In this document: positions 55,965 to 64,000 of the stretch, piece after piece
How the letters are laid out: the number at the start of each line of letters is the position of its first letter
Numbering within the stretch: position 1 is the stretch's first letter
Notes under the pieces: model-generated
Databases searched by the model: none
The model's input: the letters and a program-made list of their open reading frames with translations, nothing else
Told to the model about the DNA's origin: nothing
DNA from: Loktanella sp. S4079
GTDB lineage: Bacteria > Pseudomonadota > Alphaproteobacteria > Rhodobacterales > Rhodobacteraceae
Assembly (NCBI RefSeq): GCF_000967725.1
Contig: NZ_JXYE01000002.1
Coordinates: forward strand, 62,001-126,000
Length of the DNA stretch: 64,000 nt
Reading direction: 5' to 3'
Position numbers and translations under genes: made by a program

Positions 55965-56782
55965 TCCGGCTTGCTGCGCTCTTGCTGGGACTATGGACCA
56001 GCGTTGCGGCAGCACAAGATAGCGAACCAACTTTGCGGCCTGTGGCGCGTGGCACTTATGTGCCGCCGCCCGTTTTACGCCCAGTTGTTCGCCCTTATGA
56101 CAGGCCAGATTTGTCCTATGGGGCCCATACCCGTGCCGAGGCGCGCGCTGAAATCGGCATGTTTGCAATTAGCCCGTTTGCTGTGTTTGGTTCCCTGCGG
56201 CCACTTAAACGCCCCGACGCGATTGAGGCAGCTGCAACCGAACGGCGTCTTGCCTTGTTGCGGGGGCAGGTTTGCAATGACGTAGCTATTCAGGGCAGCG
56301 CATTGGGACGTGTTGAAGGGCCGGGCGCTTGTGGTGTTTCGAACGCAGTGCGTGTGCGATCCGTCGCAGGGGTGGCGCTGCGGCCTGCGGCAACAATGGA
56401 TTGTCGGACGGCAGAGGCGCTAAAACGTTGGGTTAATCGGGGCGCAATTCCCGCGGTTGGAAACGACGGGGGCGGTATCGCCAGCCTGCGTGTAGTATCT
56501 CATTACGCCTGCCGCAACCGGAATAACGCAGCAAATGGTCGGTTATCCGAACACGCTAATGGTCGTGCCATTGATATTGCGGGCATTCGCCTCAAAGACG
56601 GGAGCGAAATCACTGTTCTGACAGGGTGGAATAGTGCGGATGACGGCGCGCAACTGCGGCAAATGTGGCGCGCCGCCTGCGGTCCATTCGGGACCGTTTT
56701 GGGCCCCGAAGCAAACCGTTTTCATCTCGATCATTTCCACTTTGATACCGCGCGGTATCGCAGCGGGCCATATTGTCGTTAG
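55961..56782 (+). CDS. Extensin-like C-terminal domain protein
   Basis: 273 residues with an N-terminal signal peptide ([17 protein letters not shown]). A Pro/Arg-rich spacer leads to the extensin-like C-domain: GACGVSNAVRV, SHYACRNRNN, LSEHANGRAIDIAGIRL, and RFHLDHFHFD. The His/Asp arrangement resembles metal peptidases acting on cell wall, which would place it in the periplasm. Coupled to tyrC. Convergent with asd; stops share TTAG. Confidence 0.88.
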   Translation: MIRLAALLLGLWTSVAAAQDSEPTLRPVARGTYVPPPVLRPVVRPYDRPDLSYGAHTRAEARAEIGMFAISPFAVFGSLRPLKRPDAIEAAATERRLALLRGQVCNDVAIQGSALGRVEGPGACGVSNAVRVRSVAGVALRPAATMDCRTAEALKRWVNRGAIPAVGNDGGGIASLRVVSHYACRNRNNAANGRLSEHANGRAIDIAGIRLKDGSEITVLTGWNSADDGAQLRQMWRAACGPFGTVLGPEANRFHLDHFHFDTARYRSGPYCR

Positions 56783-57822
56783 GCTGCTGCCTGCGCGCGC
56801 AACTGTTCGGCAATTTGGACCGCATTTTGCGCAGCACCTTTGAGCAACTGATCACCGACGATGAACATTGTCACAGTCCGGCCTGATGGGTCGCCCAGAT
56901 CATTTCGAATACGCCCGACCAATACGTCCTCTTCGCCAGAGGCCTCAATCGGCATTGGGAAATGGTTGGCCGCACGATCATCCACCAGTCGAACACCCGG
57001 CGCATCGCCAAGCGCAAGACGAATGCTGTCCACAGTCACATGTTCATCGAAACGCACAGTCAGCGCGATGCCGTGGGCGCGTAGAATTGGCACGCGGATG
57101 CATGTGACACTAACGGGCAGTTGGGGGCGTTCGAGGATGCGGCGTGTCTCGGCAATGACCTTAAGCTCTTCGCCGTTGTAACCCGTTTCCGGGTCAATAT
57201 CAGAATTGTGGCTAAAGATGTTGAAGGCGTAGGAATGCGGCAGAACCTTTGGCTCAAACGCTTCTCCATCAAGGTGCGCGCGTGTGCTTTCGCGTAGTTC
57301 TTCCATCATTTCAGCGCCGCCGCCGGACGCAGCCTGATAGGTGGACATGGACAGGCGTGTGATTGACCAGCGTTGGTGCAGCGGTGCCAGTGCAGTTGTC
57401 AGGATCGCGGCAATGCAGTTTGGGTTTGCGATAATGTCGGGCGCAGACCGGAGCGCGTGGCCATTTGCCTCTGGCACGATCAGGGGGACGTCCTCTTGCA
57501 TCCGGAAGGCAGATGAATTGTCGATCACTTGCGCGCCGGCAGCGACGGCCAGCGGTGCAAATTTACGTGAAATCGTAGCGCCCGCAGAAAAGAATGCCAC
57601 ATCTACACCTGCAAAGCTATCTTCGGTCAGTTCAGTGATCGCGATCTTATTGCCGCGAAACGACATGGTTTTCCCAGCGGATCGGGCAGAGGCCAGCAAG
57701 CGCAATTCGCCAACAGGGAAATCACGGCGTTCAAGGCTGTGGATCAGCGCAAGGCCAACAGCGCCGGTGGCACCGACAATCGCAACGACAGGTTGGGCTT
57801 GGGGTTGTGCGTGGGCATTCAT
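56779..57822 (-). CDS. asd: Aspartate-semialdehyde dehydrogenase
   Basis: 347 residues. Reduces aspartyl phosphate to the semialdehyde, the branch-point for Lys/diaminopimelate, Thr and Met. NAD(P) motif VGATGAVGLALI (16-27), catalytic Cys136 in NPNCIAAIL, and the substrate segment of QAASGGGAEMMEEL are intact. AAGGA precedes the ATG. A leader peptide of Met/Thr/Lys and a terminator lie 40-170 bp upstream on the same strand (see findings), so I expect attenuation control. Confidence 0.96.
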   Translation of the reverse strand: MNAHAQPQAQPVVAIVGATGAVGLALIHSLERRDFPVGELRLLASARSAGKTMSFRGNKIAITELTEDSFAGVDVAFFSAGATISRKFAPLAVAAGAQVIDNSSAFRMQEDVPLIVPEANGHALRSAPDIIANPNCIAAILTTALAPLHQRWSITRLSMSTYQAASGGGAEMMEELRESTRAHLDGEAFEPKVLPHSYAFNIFSHNSDIDPETGYNGEELKVIAETRRILERPQLPVSVTCIRVPILRAHGIALTVRFDEHVTVDSIRLALGDAPGVRLVDDRAANHFPMPIEASGEEDVLVGRIRNDLGDPSGRTVTMFIVGDQLLKGAAQNAVQIAEQLRAQAAA

Positions 57823-57862
57823 GGGGGTCTTCCTTTTTGTGTTGTGGAAGACGGGGCCAAGT

Positions 57863-57891
57863 AAAACAAAACCCCGTCCGATCCGGCGGGG
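57863..57891 (-). terminator. Attenuator terminator upstream of asd
   Basis: On the minus strand CCCCGCCGGATCGGACGGGG (57872-57891) forms a hairpin followed by TTTTGTTTT, ending about 40 bases before the asd ATG. The first arm, CCCCGCC (57885-57891), is an exact complement of GGCGGGG inside the leader ORF (57939-57945). The two structures exclude each other. Confidence 0.85.
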
Positions 57892-57908
57892 TTTTTGTTT
57901 AGCTTAGG

Positions 57909-57992
57909 TTAGCTGCGATGCGCCCATGCCAAACATTCCCCCGCCTGCGCGGTGGTCATCTTCGTCATGGTTTTCGTCATCATGTTGCTCAT
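57909..57992 (-). CDS. Met/Thr/Lys-rich leader peptide of asd
   Basis: 27 codons: MSN, then MMTKTMTKMTT (4 Met, 5 Thr, 2 Lys in residues 4-14), then AQAGECLAWAHRS. It is a regulatory peptide by analogy to thrL of E. coli: stalling at these codons reports on charged tRNA for Met, Thr or Lys, the end products of the pathway through asd. The frame is open upstream, so the ATG at 57992 is not proven as the start, and no clear ribosome site precedes it. The GGCGGGG arm at codons 16-18 can form either a local CCGC/GCGG hairpin or the antiterminator. Confidence 0.72.
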   Translation of the reverse strand: MSNMMTKTMTKMTTAQAGECLAWAHRS

Positions 57993-58260
57993 GGCGGGCT
58001 GGGTAGCAAAGAGATGCGCGGCTGGCAAGTGGTTTGAAATTTTATGTCGTTTGAGGCGCATTCGCGAGCAAGAGAAGACGCGGATCACCGCTTTACGCTG
58101 GCGGGCAGGGGTTCTATAAGCAGCGCCATGATGGGCCTGATGATCATACGCATTATTTGCCCGGCGGTTTGAGTAACCCAAACCGGCCGGGAAAAGGTGT
58201 CTGCGCTTGCGCACCGCTCTGTACCCCTATGACTTCTTGAATATTTGAAGGACGCTCCAG

Positions 58261-61158
58261 ATGTGCGCCGAAACCACTGACTACAAAGATACATTGAACC
58301 TGCCACGCACTGATTTCCCAATGCGGGCTGGATTACCAAAACGCGAACCCGATTGGCTGGCCCGCTGGGCGCAAATCGGCGTCTACGAAAAACTGCGCGC
58401 AAAGGCCGAAGGGCGCAAGCCGTTCACCCTGCACGATGGTCCGCCCTATGCCAATGGTCACCTGCACATCGGTCACGCGCTGAATAAAATCCTGAAAGAT
58501 ATGGTTGTCCGTTCCCAACAAATGATGGGCCGCGACGCACGTTACATCCCCGGATGGGATTGTCACGGTCTGCCAATCGAATGGAAGATCGAAGAGAAAT
58601 ACCGCCAAAAAGGCCAGAACAAAGACGACGTGAACGTCGTGGACTTCCGTCAGGAATGCCGCAAGTTCGCCGAAGGCTGGGTTGATATCCAGCGTGAAGA
58701 GTTCAAACGCCTTGGTGTTCAAGGTAACTGGGACGATCCATATCTGACGATGAATTTCCACGCGGAAAAGGTCATCGCCGAAGAGTTCCAGAAATTCCTG
58801 ATGAACGGCACGCTGTACCAAGGGTCAAAACCCGTGATGTGGTCGCCAGTCGAAAAGACTGCGCTGGCCGAGGCCGAGATCGAATACCATGATCACAAAA
58901 GCCACACGATCTGGGTGCCGTTTGGTTTCCAGAACGCGACAGGCGATCTTGAAAATGCGCGGGTTGTGATCTGGACAACGACACCTTGGACAATCCCGTC
59001 AAACAAGGCAGTCGCCTACAACCCCAAGCTGGCTTACGGTCTTTATCGCGTCGATGAAACCCAAGAGGAAAGCTGGACCAGCACTGGCGATCTATATCTC
59101 TTTGCGGATGCATTGGCAGAGGACGCGCTGACAAAATCGCGCGCCACGGCGTTTACGCGGATGCGTGATGTCACCGCAGACGAACTGGGCGGTCTTGTTG
59201 CCAAACACCCATTTGCAGGGATCGACGGCGCAGACGGTTATTGGGACTACGACGTGCCGATGATCGACGGTGACCACGTAACCGATGATGCGGGTACGGG
59301 CTTTGTTCACACTGCGCCGAGCCACGGTGGCGACGACTATGAATGCTTTATGAAGCGCAACTGGTTGGACCGCATGACCCATAACGTGGGCGAGGAATCT
59401 GAATTCTTGCCGCATGTACCGTTCTTTGCTGGGCTTCAGGTCTTTGATCGTAAGGGCAAAGAAGGCAAAGCGAACAACGCTGTCATCGCCAAACTGGTCG
59501 AGGCGGGCGGCATCATCGCGCGTGGGCAGGTCAAGCACAGCTATCCGCATTCTTGGCGGTCCAAAGCGCCCGTAATCTTCCGCAACACGCCGCAGTGGTT
59601 TGCAGCCATCGACCGCGCCGTTGGCGATGGTCAAGATACCTACGGTAAGACCATCCGCGAACGCGCGCTGACGTCCATTGATGAATTGGTGACTTGGACT
59701 CCACAGACCGGCCGGAACCGATTGTATTCTATGATCGAAGCGCGTCCCGATTGGGTGCTATCACGTCAACGCGCGTGGGGCGTACCGCTGACTTGCTTTG
59801 TCAAAAAAGGCGTGCTGCCGACCGATCAAGATTTCCTATTGCGCAACGAAGATGTAAACGCGCGCATTCTGGCCGCCTTTGAAGAAGAGGGCGCAGACGC
59901 ATGGTATGCTGACGGGGCCAAGGAACGGTTCTTGGGCAATGCCGTGAACCATGACGAATACGAGCAAGTCTTTGACATTCTCGACGTGTGGTTTGATTCA
60001 GGTTCGACCCACGCATTTGTCCTGCGCGACCGAGAAGACGGTTCCAAGGATGGTTTGGCTGATCTCTATCTTGAAGGGACAGACCAACACCGTGGTTGGT
60101 TCCATTCATCAATGTTGCAGTCTTGCGGAACACGCGGCCACGCGCCGTATCGCGGGGTTTTGACCCACGGGTTTACGCTGGATGAAAAGGGCATGAAGAT
60201 GTCCAAATCAGTTGGCAATACAGTCGCCCCTGACAAGGTGGTGCAACAGTACGGTGCTGATATCCTACGTTTGTGGGTGGCACAGTCTGATTACACGGCT
60301 GATTTGCGGATCGGGAATGAGATCCTCAAAGGTGTGGCAGACAGCTATCGCCGCTTGCGGAACACGCTGCGCTTTATGTTGGGATCTTTGTCGGACTTTA
60401 CGGAAACTGACCGGGTTGCGCCCGCCGATATGCCCGAGCTAGAGCGCTGGGTGCTGCATCGTCTGTCAGAGCTGGATGAGCAAGTCCGCGCGGGCTATGC
60501 CAAATACGACTTCCAAGGTGTCTATCAGGCGGTCTTTAACTTTGCCACGCTCGAACTCTCCGCGTTCTATTTCGATATTCGCAAAGACGCGCTTTACTGC
60601 GATGGCGATACGCTGCGCCGTCGTGCGTCGCGTACAGTATTGGACATCCTGTTCCACCGTTTGACCAAATGGTTGGCGCCGATGCTGTGCTTTACGATGG
60701 AAGAAGTCTGGCTAGAACGCTTCCCCGGAGATGACAGTTCTGTGCACCTTGAAGATTTCACCGACACCCCTTCCGCGTGGCGCGACGATGAACTGGCTGC
60801 GAAATGGGCCGTCGTGCGCAAAGTGCGTCGGGTGGTGACAGGTGCGCTAGAGATCGAACGCACCAACAAAGTCATCGGCGCCTCGCTCGAGGCGGCACCA
60901 ACGGTTTACGTGACGGCGGATGTCGCGAAGGTTCTGGAAACTGTCAGCTTTGACGATCTATGCATCACCTCGGGTATCACGGTAAGCACTGATGCTGCAC
61001 CTCAGGACGCGTTCAAGATCGACGATATCGCGGATGTGGCTGTCGTCTTTGCCCGTGCCGATGGTGACAAGTGCCAGCGCTGCTGGAAGATCCTGCCAGA
61101 TGTTGGCACCCATAGCCATCCGGGTGTCTGTGGCCGCTGTGACGAGGCCCTGAGCTAA
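58261..61158 (+). CDS. ileS: Isoleucyl-tRNA synthetase
   Basis: 965 residues. Class I synthetase with HIGH (69-72, in [13 protein letters not shown]), a CP1 editing domain ([16 protein letters not shown]), KMSKS in [10 protein letters not shown] (about 643), and a zinc-binding C-terminus [10 protein letters not shown]...CGRCDEAL. All key residues present. Divergent from the asd leader. Confidence 0.97.
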   Translation: MCAETTDYKDTLNLPRTDFPMRAGLPKREPDWLARWAQIGVYEKLRAKAEGRKPFTLHDGPPYANGHLHIGHALNKILKDMVVRSQQMMGRDARYIPGWDCHGLPIEWKIEEKYRQKGQNKDDVNVVDFRQECRKFAEGWVDIQREEFKRLGVQGNWDDPYLTMNFHAEKVIAEEFQKFLMNGTLYQGSKPVMWSPVEKTALAEAEIEYHDHKSHTIWVPFGFQNATGDLENARVVIWTTTPWTIPSNKAVAYNPKLAYGLYRVDETQEESWTSTGDLYLFADALAEDALTKSRATAFTRMRDVTADELGGLVAKHPFAGIDGADGYWDYDVPMIDGDHVTDDAGTGFVHTAPSHGGDDYECFMKRNWLDRMTHNVGEESEFLPHVPFFAGLQVFDRKGKEGKANNAVIAKLVEAGGIIARGQVKHSYPHSWRSKAPVIFRNTPQWFAAIDRAVGDGQDTYGKTIRERALTSIDELVTWTPQTGRNRLYSMIEARPDWVLSRQRAWGVPLTCFVKKGVLPTDQDFLLRNEDVNARILAAFEEEGADAWYADGAKERFLGNAVNHDEYEQVFDILDVWFDSGSTHAFVLRDREDGSKDGLADLYLEGTDQHRGWFHSSMLQSCGTRGHAPYRGVLTHGFTLDEKGMKMSKSVGNTVAPDKVVQQYGADILRLWVAQSDYTADLRIGNEILKGVADSYRRLRNTLRFMLGSLSDFTETDRVAPADMPELERWVLHRLSELDEQVRAGYAKYDFQGVYQAVFNFATLELSAFYFDIRKDALYCDGDTLRRRASRTVLDILFHRLTKWLAPMLCFTMEEVWLERFPGDDSSVHLEDFTDTPSAWRDDELAAKWAVVRKVRRVVTGALEIERTNKVIGASLEAAPTVYVTADVAKVLETVSFDDLCITSGITVSTDAAPQDAFKIDDIADVAVVFARADGDKCQRCWKILPDVGTHSHPGVCGRCDEALS

Positions 61159-61168
61159 CCCAACAAAT

Positions 61169-61195
61169 AAACGCCCGCCAAATTGGCGGGCGTTT
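61169..61195 (+). terminator. Terminator of ileS
   Basis: AACGCCCGCC-AAATT-GGCGGGCGTT with flanking A and T runs, 10 bp past the stop; may serve the convergent gene too. Confidence 0.85.
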
Positions 61196-61198
61196 GGC

Positions 61199-62188
61199 TT
61201 AGTTCTCAGATAAATCGCTGAGAACCTCTGCGGCAATTTCAAATGATTTCATGCGTGCGGTATGGTCGTGGATCATGCCGGTTACCATCAATTCATCTGG
61301 TTGATAGGTTGCGATCAAGGTTTCAAATTGTTTGCGTATTGTCGCGGGCGATCCGACGGCCGCACATGACAGGGCCGCATTCACCCCATCTAGGATATGC
61401 GGGTGCACGTGATCCTCGATCCGATCAACAGGATGGGGAAGTTTGCCAGGCATCCCAGAGCGTAGCCGCGCAAACGCCAGCTGTTGCGACGTCCGGTGAT
61501 AATGTGCCTCGGCATCAGTTGGGGCAGCACAGACGCCAGCAGCCATCATGAAATACGGGCGCTCCAAGGTATCCGAAGGTCGGAAATTATGCCGATAGGT
61601 TACAATGGCTTGCTCAAGCATCGCAGGGGCAAAGTGTGACGCAAACGCATAAGGCAGCCCAAGCTGCGCTGCGAGTTGCGCACCATAGAGGCTCGATCCC
61701 AGAATCCAGATTGGCACATGCGTGCCAGCGCCGGGTATGGCCTGCACGGGTGTGGGTTCATCCCCGAGATAGGCCATCAATTCCTGCACATCTGTCGCAA
61801 ACCCGTCTTCAGGCGCCATATGCCTGCGCAAGGCGCGGGCGGTTTTCATATCTGTGCCGGGCGCGCGACCAAGGCCTAGGTCGATCCGGTCAGGAAATAG
61901 CGTGGCCAAAGTGCCAAATTGTTCAGCAACGACCAAAGGCGCGTGATTGGGCAACATGACCCCACCCGCACCAACGCGCATGGATTTGGTGGCGGCCGCG
62001 ACTTGGCCGATCACAATTGACGTCGCAGCCGAAGCGATACCGGGCATATTGTGGTGTTCGGCCAACCAGTAGCGATGATACCCATGGGTTTCTGCCGCTT
62101 GGGCAAGCGCAACCGTGTTCGCTAGTGCTTGTGCGGTGCTTTGACCCTCGGGCACTGGGGCGAGATCAAGTAGTGAGAAATGTTGCAT
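61199..62188 (-). CDS. LLM-class flavin-dependent oxidoreductase
   Basis: 329 residues. Luciferase-like monooxygenase fold of the YhbW type: [71 protein letters not shown]. Uses reduced flavin; substrate unknown. Single gene. Confidence 0.9.
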   Translation of the reverse strand: MQHFSLLDLAPVPEGQSTAQALANTVALAQAAETHGYHRYWLAEHHNMPGIASAATSIVIGQVAAATKSMRVGAGGVMLPNHAPLVVAEQFGTLATLFPDRIDLGLGRAPGTDMKTARALRRHMAPEDGFATDVQELMAYLGDEPTPVQAIPGAGTHVPIWILGSSLYGAQLAAQLGLPYAFASHFAPAMLEQAIVTYRHNFRPSDTLERPYFMMAAGVCAAPTDAEAHYHRTSQQLAFARLRSGMPGKLPHPVDRIEDHVHPHILDGVNAALSCAAVGSPATIRKQFETLIATYQPDELMVTGMIHDHTARMKSFEIAAEVLSDLSEN

Positions 62189-62279
62189 CTTTGGCTCCTT
62201 ACGGGGCTAGGTAGTCACGCCATCGTCGCAATCCAAGGGGCGGCTTTTGCTTTTGCGCGCTGTGCTTTAGGGTAGGGGA

Positions 62280-62738
62280 ATGGATGGCTTGATCTGTAGC
62301 ACTTCGCCTGTGGGGCCGCTTGGCGCGGATGCCGATGAGAACGGCATCACGGGGCTCGTTTGGGGCCGCGCTGGAACCCTGAAAGGCGGTGATCTGTTTC
62401 GTGATCTTGCATCCCAGATGCACGCCTATTTCGCCCAAGAGCTGACCGAATTCGATCTGCCATTGGCACCAAGGGCAAGCGCCTTTCAACAGCGGTTCTA
62501 TGATGCACTATGCGCGATCCCATACGGTGAAACGCGGACCTACGGCGATCTTGCGAAGGTGCTAGAGGTTTCCGCCCAAGCGATCGGTCAGGCCTGCGGT
62601 GCAAATCCAATTGCCATTCTTATTCCGTGCCACCGCGTCTTGGGGGCGAATGGCTTGGGCGGCTATTCCGGGGCTGGCGGTGTAGAGGCAAAGGTCACGC
62701 TGCTTCGGCTGGAAAAGGCAGCTGGGCTGCTGATTTAA
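62280..62738 (+). CDS. Methylated-DNA--protein-cysteine methyltransferase (Ogt type)
   Basis: 152 residues. Takes the methyl group from O6-methylguanine onto Cys117 in IPCHRV; YGETRTYGDLAK and GLGGYSGAGGVEAK are the neighbouring DNA-binding and loop motifs. The N-terminal domain is short. No Ada regulatory domain. Convergent with pcs; stops share TTAA. Confidence 0.93.
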   Translation: MDGLICSTSPVGPLGADADENGITGLVWGRAGTLKGGDLFRDLASQMHAYFAQELTEFDLPLAPRASAFQQRFYDALCAIPYGETRTYGDLAKVLEVSAQAIGQACGANPIAILIPCHRVLGANGLGGYSGAGGVEAKVTLLRLEKAAGLLI

Positions 62739-63433
62739 GCCGCTTGTTTTTCGGGGATGATTTGCTGCATCACGCCTGCGAGCAGCAAGTAAACCGACGA
62801 AATCACCAATCCCCAGTGGGCGAGGCTTTCTGGGTGGAAATCGACCCATGCTGCCCATCCTGCAAAGAACGTCCATGCCAAGGCCATTGGCAATGTCACC
62901 ATCCGCCAGCGCTGTGTACGCACCGGATGTACGAACTTCAGTGGCAAGAACATCGCGATAGCCAAGCTGGCCACGAGGAACAGCGAGACCCAGAAATTTG
63001 GTGATAGCGCGAAAATCACGAGGACCAGCATGTTCCAGCAGCCCGGAAAGCCTGAAAAGGAGTTGTCCTTGGTCTTCATCCGCGTGTCCGCGAAATACAT
63101 CGCCGAGGTATAGGTGATGATGATAATCGCAAACCATCCGGTCCAGCCGGGCAATAGCCCAGATTTGAACAGCGCATAGGCTGGTACAAACACGTAGGTC
63201 AGATAATCAATGATCAGATCAAGCAGAACGCCATCGAAAATAGGAGCGTTCTTTTTGACGTCGTACCGCCGGGCAAGCGGGCCATCAATGCCATCAACGA
63301 AAAAGGCAACGACCAGCCAGAGGAACATCAAGTTCCAGTTTTCTTCGACTGCTGCCAACATCGCAAGCATTGCGAATACGGCACCAGAGGCAGTCAATAA
63401 GTGAACGGCAAGAGCTTTGGATTGTAATGTCAT
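62735..63433 (-). CDS. pcs: Phosphatidylcholine synthase
   Basis: 232 residues with about seven membrane helices. CDP-alcohol phosphotransferase motif DGIDGPLARRYDVKKNAPIF followed by DGVLLDLIID, carrying the metal-binding Asp residues. Pcs condenses CDP-diacylglycerol with choline directly, a route typical of Rhizobiales and Rhodobacterales. Downstream of xerC on the same strand, 43 bp away. Confidence 0.93.
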   Translation of the reverse strand: MTLQSKALAVHLLTASGAVFAMLAMLAAVEENWNLMFLWLVVAFFVDGIDGPLARRYDVKKNAPIFDGVLLDLIIDYLTYVFVPAYALFKSGLLPGWTGWFAIIIITYTSAMYFADTRMKTKDNSFSGFPGCWNMLVLVIFALSPNFWVSLFLVASLAIAMFLPLKFVHPVRTQRWRMVTLPMALAWTFFAGWAAWVDFHPESLAHWGLVISSVYLLLAGVMQQIIPEKQAA

Positions 63434-63476
63434 GGGGTCTTCATGCGGGAAAATTGGGGGCAGGGCAATCCGTTAG

Positions 63477-64000
63477 TCATGCCTTTGGATGGGCCTTGTC
63501 GTATACTTCCATGAGGCGGGCAGCATCAACAGCAGTATAGGCTTGGGTGGTGGATAGCGACGCGTGGCCCAATAATTCTTGGATCGCACGCAGGTCGCCA
63601 CCAGCTGATAGCAGATGCGTCGCAAAGGAATGACGCATTGCATGGGGTGTCGCCGTCGCAGGAAGGCCCAATTGCATCCGTGTCTGTGCCATCACTTTTT
63701 GAATGGCCCGCGGCGAAAGCGCACCACCTCGGACGGCTTTGAACAGTGGCTTGTCATTTTCTTTTGGGTAGGGGCAAAGCGCGAGATAGCTATCGACCGC
63801 CTCGCGGGCGGCATCAATGACTGGCACGATCCGTTCTTTGCCGCCTTTACCCGTGATGCGCAGTACGGCAGGCAGCGGTGCGTCAGCACCTGTGAGGCCA
63901 AGCGCCTCAGAGATACGAAGCCCGCAGCCATATAGCAGTGTCACCACGGCACTATCGCGTGCAGCGATCCACGGCTCGCTTGATTGGAATTCGACCCTAT
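63477..64000 (-). CDS. xerC: Tyrosine recombinase XerC, 5' part outside window
   Basis: About 174 C-terminal residues; the frame stays open to the window end. Catalytic-domain marks: GCGLRISEALGL (Arg I), GKGGKERIVPV (Lys), HAMRHSFATHLL (His-x-x-Arg), LLGHASLSTTQAYT (His and the nucleophilic Tyr). XerC with XerD resolves chromosome dimers at dif. The assignment as XerC rather than XerD rests on the CGLRISEALGL/GKGGKER style and could be swapped. Confidence 0.9.
   Translation of the reverse strand, partial: RVEFQSSEPWIAARDSAVVTLLYGCGLRISEALGLTGADAPLPAVLRITGKGGKERIVPVIDAAREAVDSYLALCPYPKENDKPLFKAVRGGALSPRAIQKVMAQTRMQLGLPATATPHAMRHSFATHLLSAGGDLRAIQELLGHASLSTTQAYTAVDAARLMEVYDKAHPKA

Noticed and set aside
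1..64000. CRISPR arrays, tRNA/rRNA genes, insertion sequences, prophage
   Set aside because: Scanned by eye for direct-repeat/spacer patterns, T-arm motifs and transposase signatures; nothing convincing was seen. xerC is the housekeeping recombinase, not a mobile-element integrase.

Overview
The window looks like a roseobacter-type alphaproteobacterium (Rhodobacterales). Supporting evidence: the alphaproteobacterial cell-cycle regulator GcrA, phosphatidylcholine synthase (Pcs), a Hint-domain surface protein, the hisC-tyrC-extensin operon, the ihfB-lapA-trpF-trpB order, and several small conserved proteins of the kind I associate with this group. Coding density is high and GC looks moderate (not computed). 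I see no rRNA, tRNA, insertion sequence, CRISPR array or prophage.

Layout. 1-7.3 kb: rpsD (cut by the window edge), a class II HDAC-like hydrolase, an M48 lipoprotein protease, hemolysin III, diacylglycerol kinase, a YigZ-like protein, an accessory DUF3800 gene fused tail-to-head onto rimO, and DUF454. 7.4-20.6 kb: a pentapeptide-repeat/ion-channel-like protein, MFS, gcrA, ABC-2 permease, EamA exporter, argD-GNAT-argF, a Pit phosphate transporter, Nudix, hrpB and rpmB. Five copies of one short palindromic repeat are scattered between these genes. 20.8-24 kb: PhyH-like dioxygenase, meaB, sirtuin, low-molecular-weight phosphatase, lipoprotein. 24-31.2 kb is the accessory part: a decayed gene, lepA, a DUF488 two-gene module, entericidin, a hydrolase, and an Imm11-like/kptA pair. 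31.3-41.3 kb: glyA, nadK, nitroreductase, ihfB-lapA-trpF-trpB, a LuxR remnant, and the pth-DUF2332-serine hydrolase-DUF2237 operon. 40.9-50.1 kb: a MerR/CDF metal-efflux pair with a readable operator, acyltransferase, rplY, a PepSY membrane protein, MFS, lldD and a Hint protein. 50.1-64 kb: trpA, an OpgB-like transferase, ychF, hisC-tyrC-extensin, asd with a leader peptide, ileS, an LLM oxidoreductase, Ogt/MGMT, pcs and xerC (cut by the window edge).

Amino-acid biosynthesis is spread over several loci: Arg at 13-15.6 kb, Trp at 35-37 and 50 kb, His/Tyr at 54-56 kb, and the aspartate family at 57 kb. The strongest unexpected signal is upstream of asd. A 27-codon leader ORF has codons 4-14 encoding only Met, Thr and Lys, the end products of the aspartate-semialdehyde pathway. 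It is followed by a Rho-independent terminator and a mutually exclusive antiterminator pairing, which reads as a three-amino-acid transcription attenuator. Secondary signals are a perfect 56-bp inverted repeat pair beside two accessory insertions, an Imm11-like/KptA operon, and two decayed genes.
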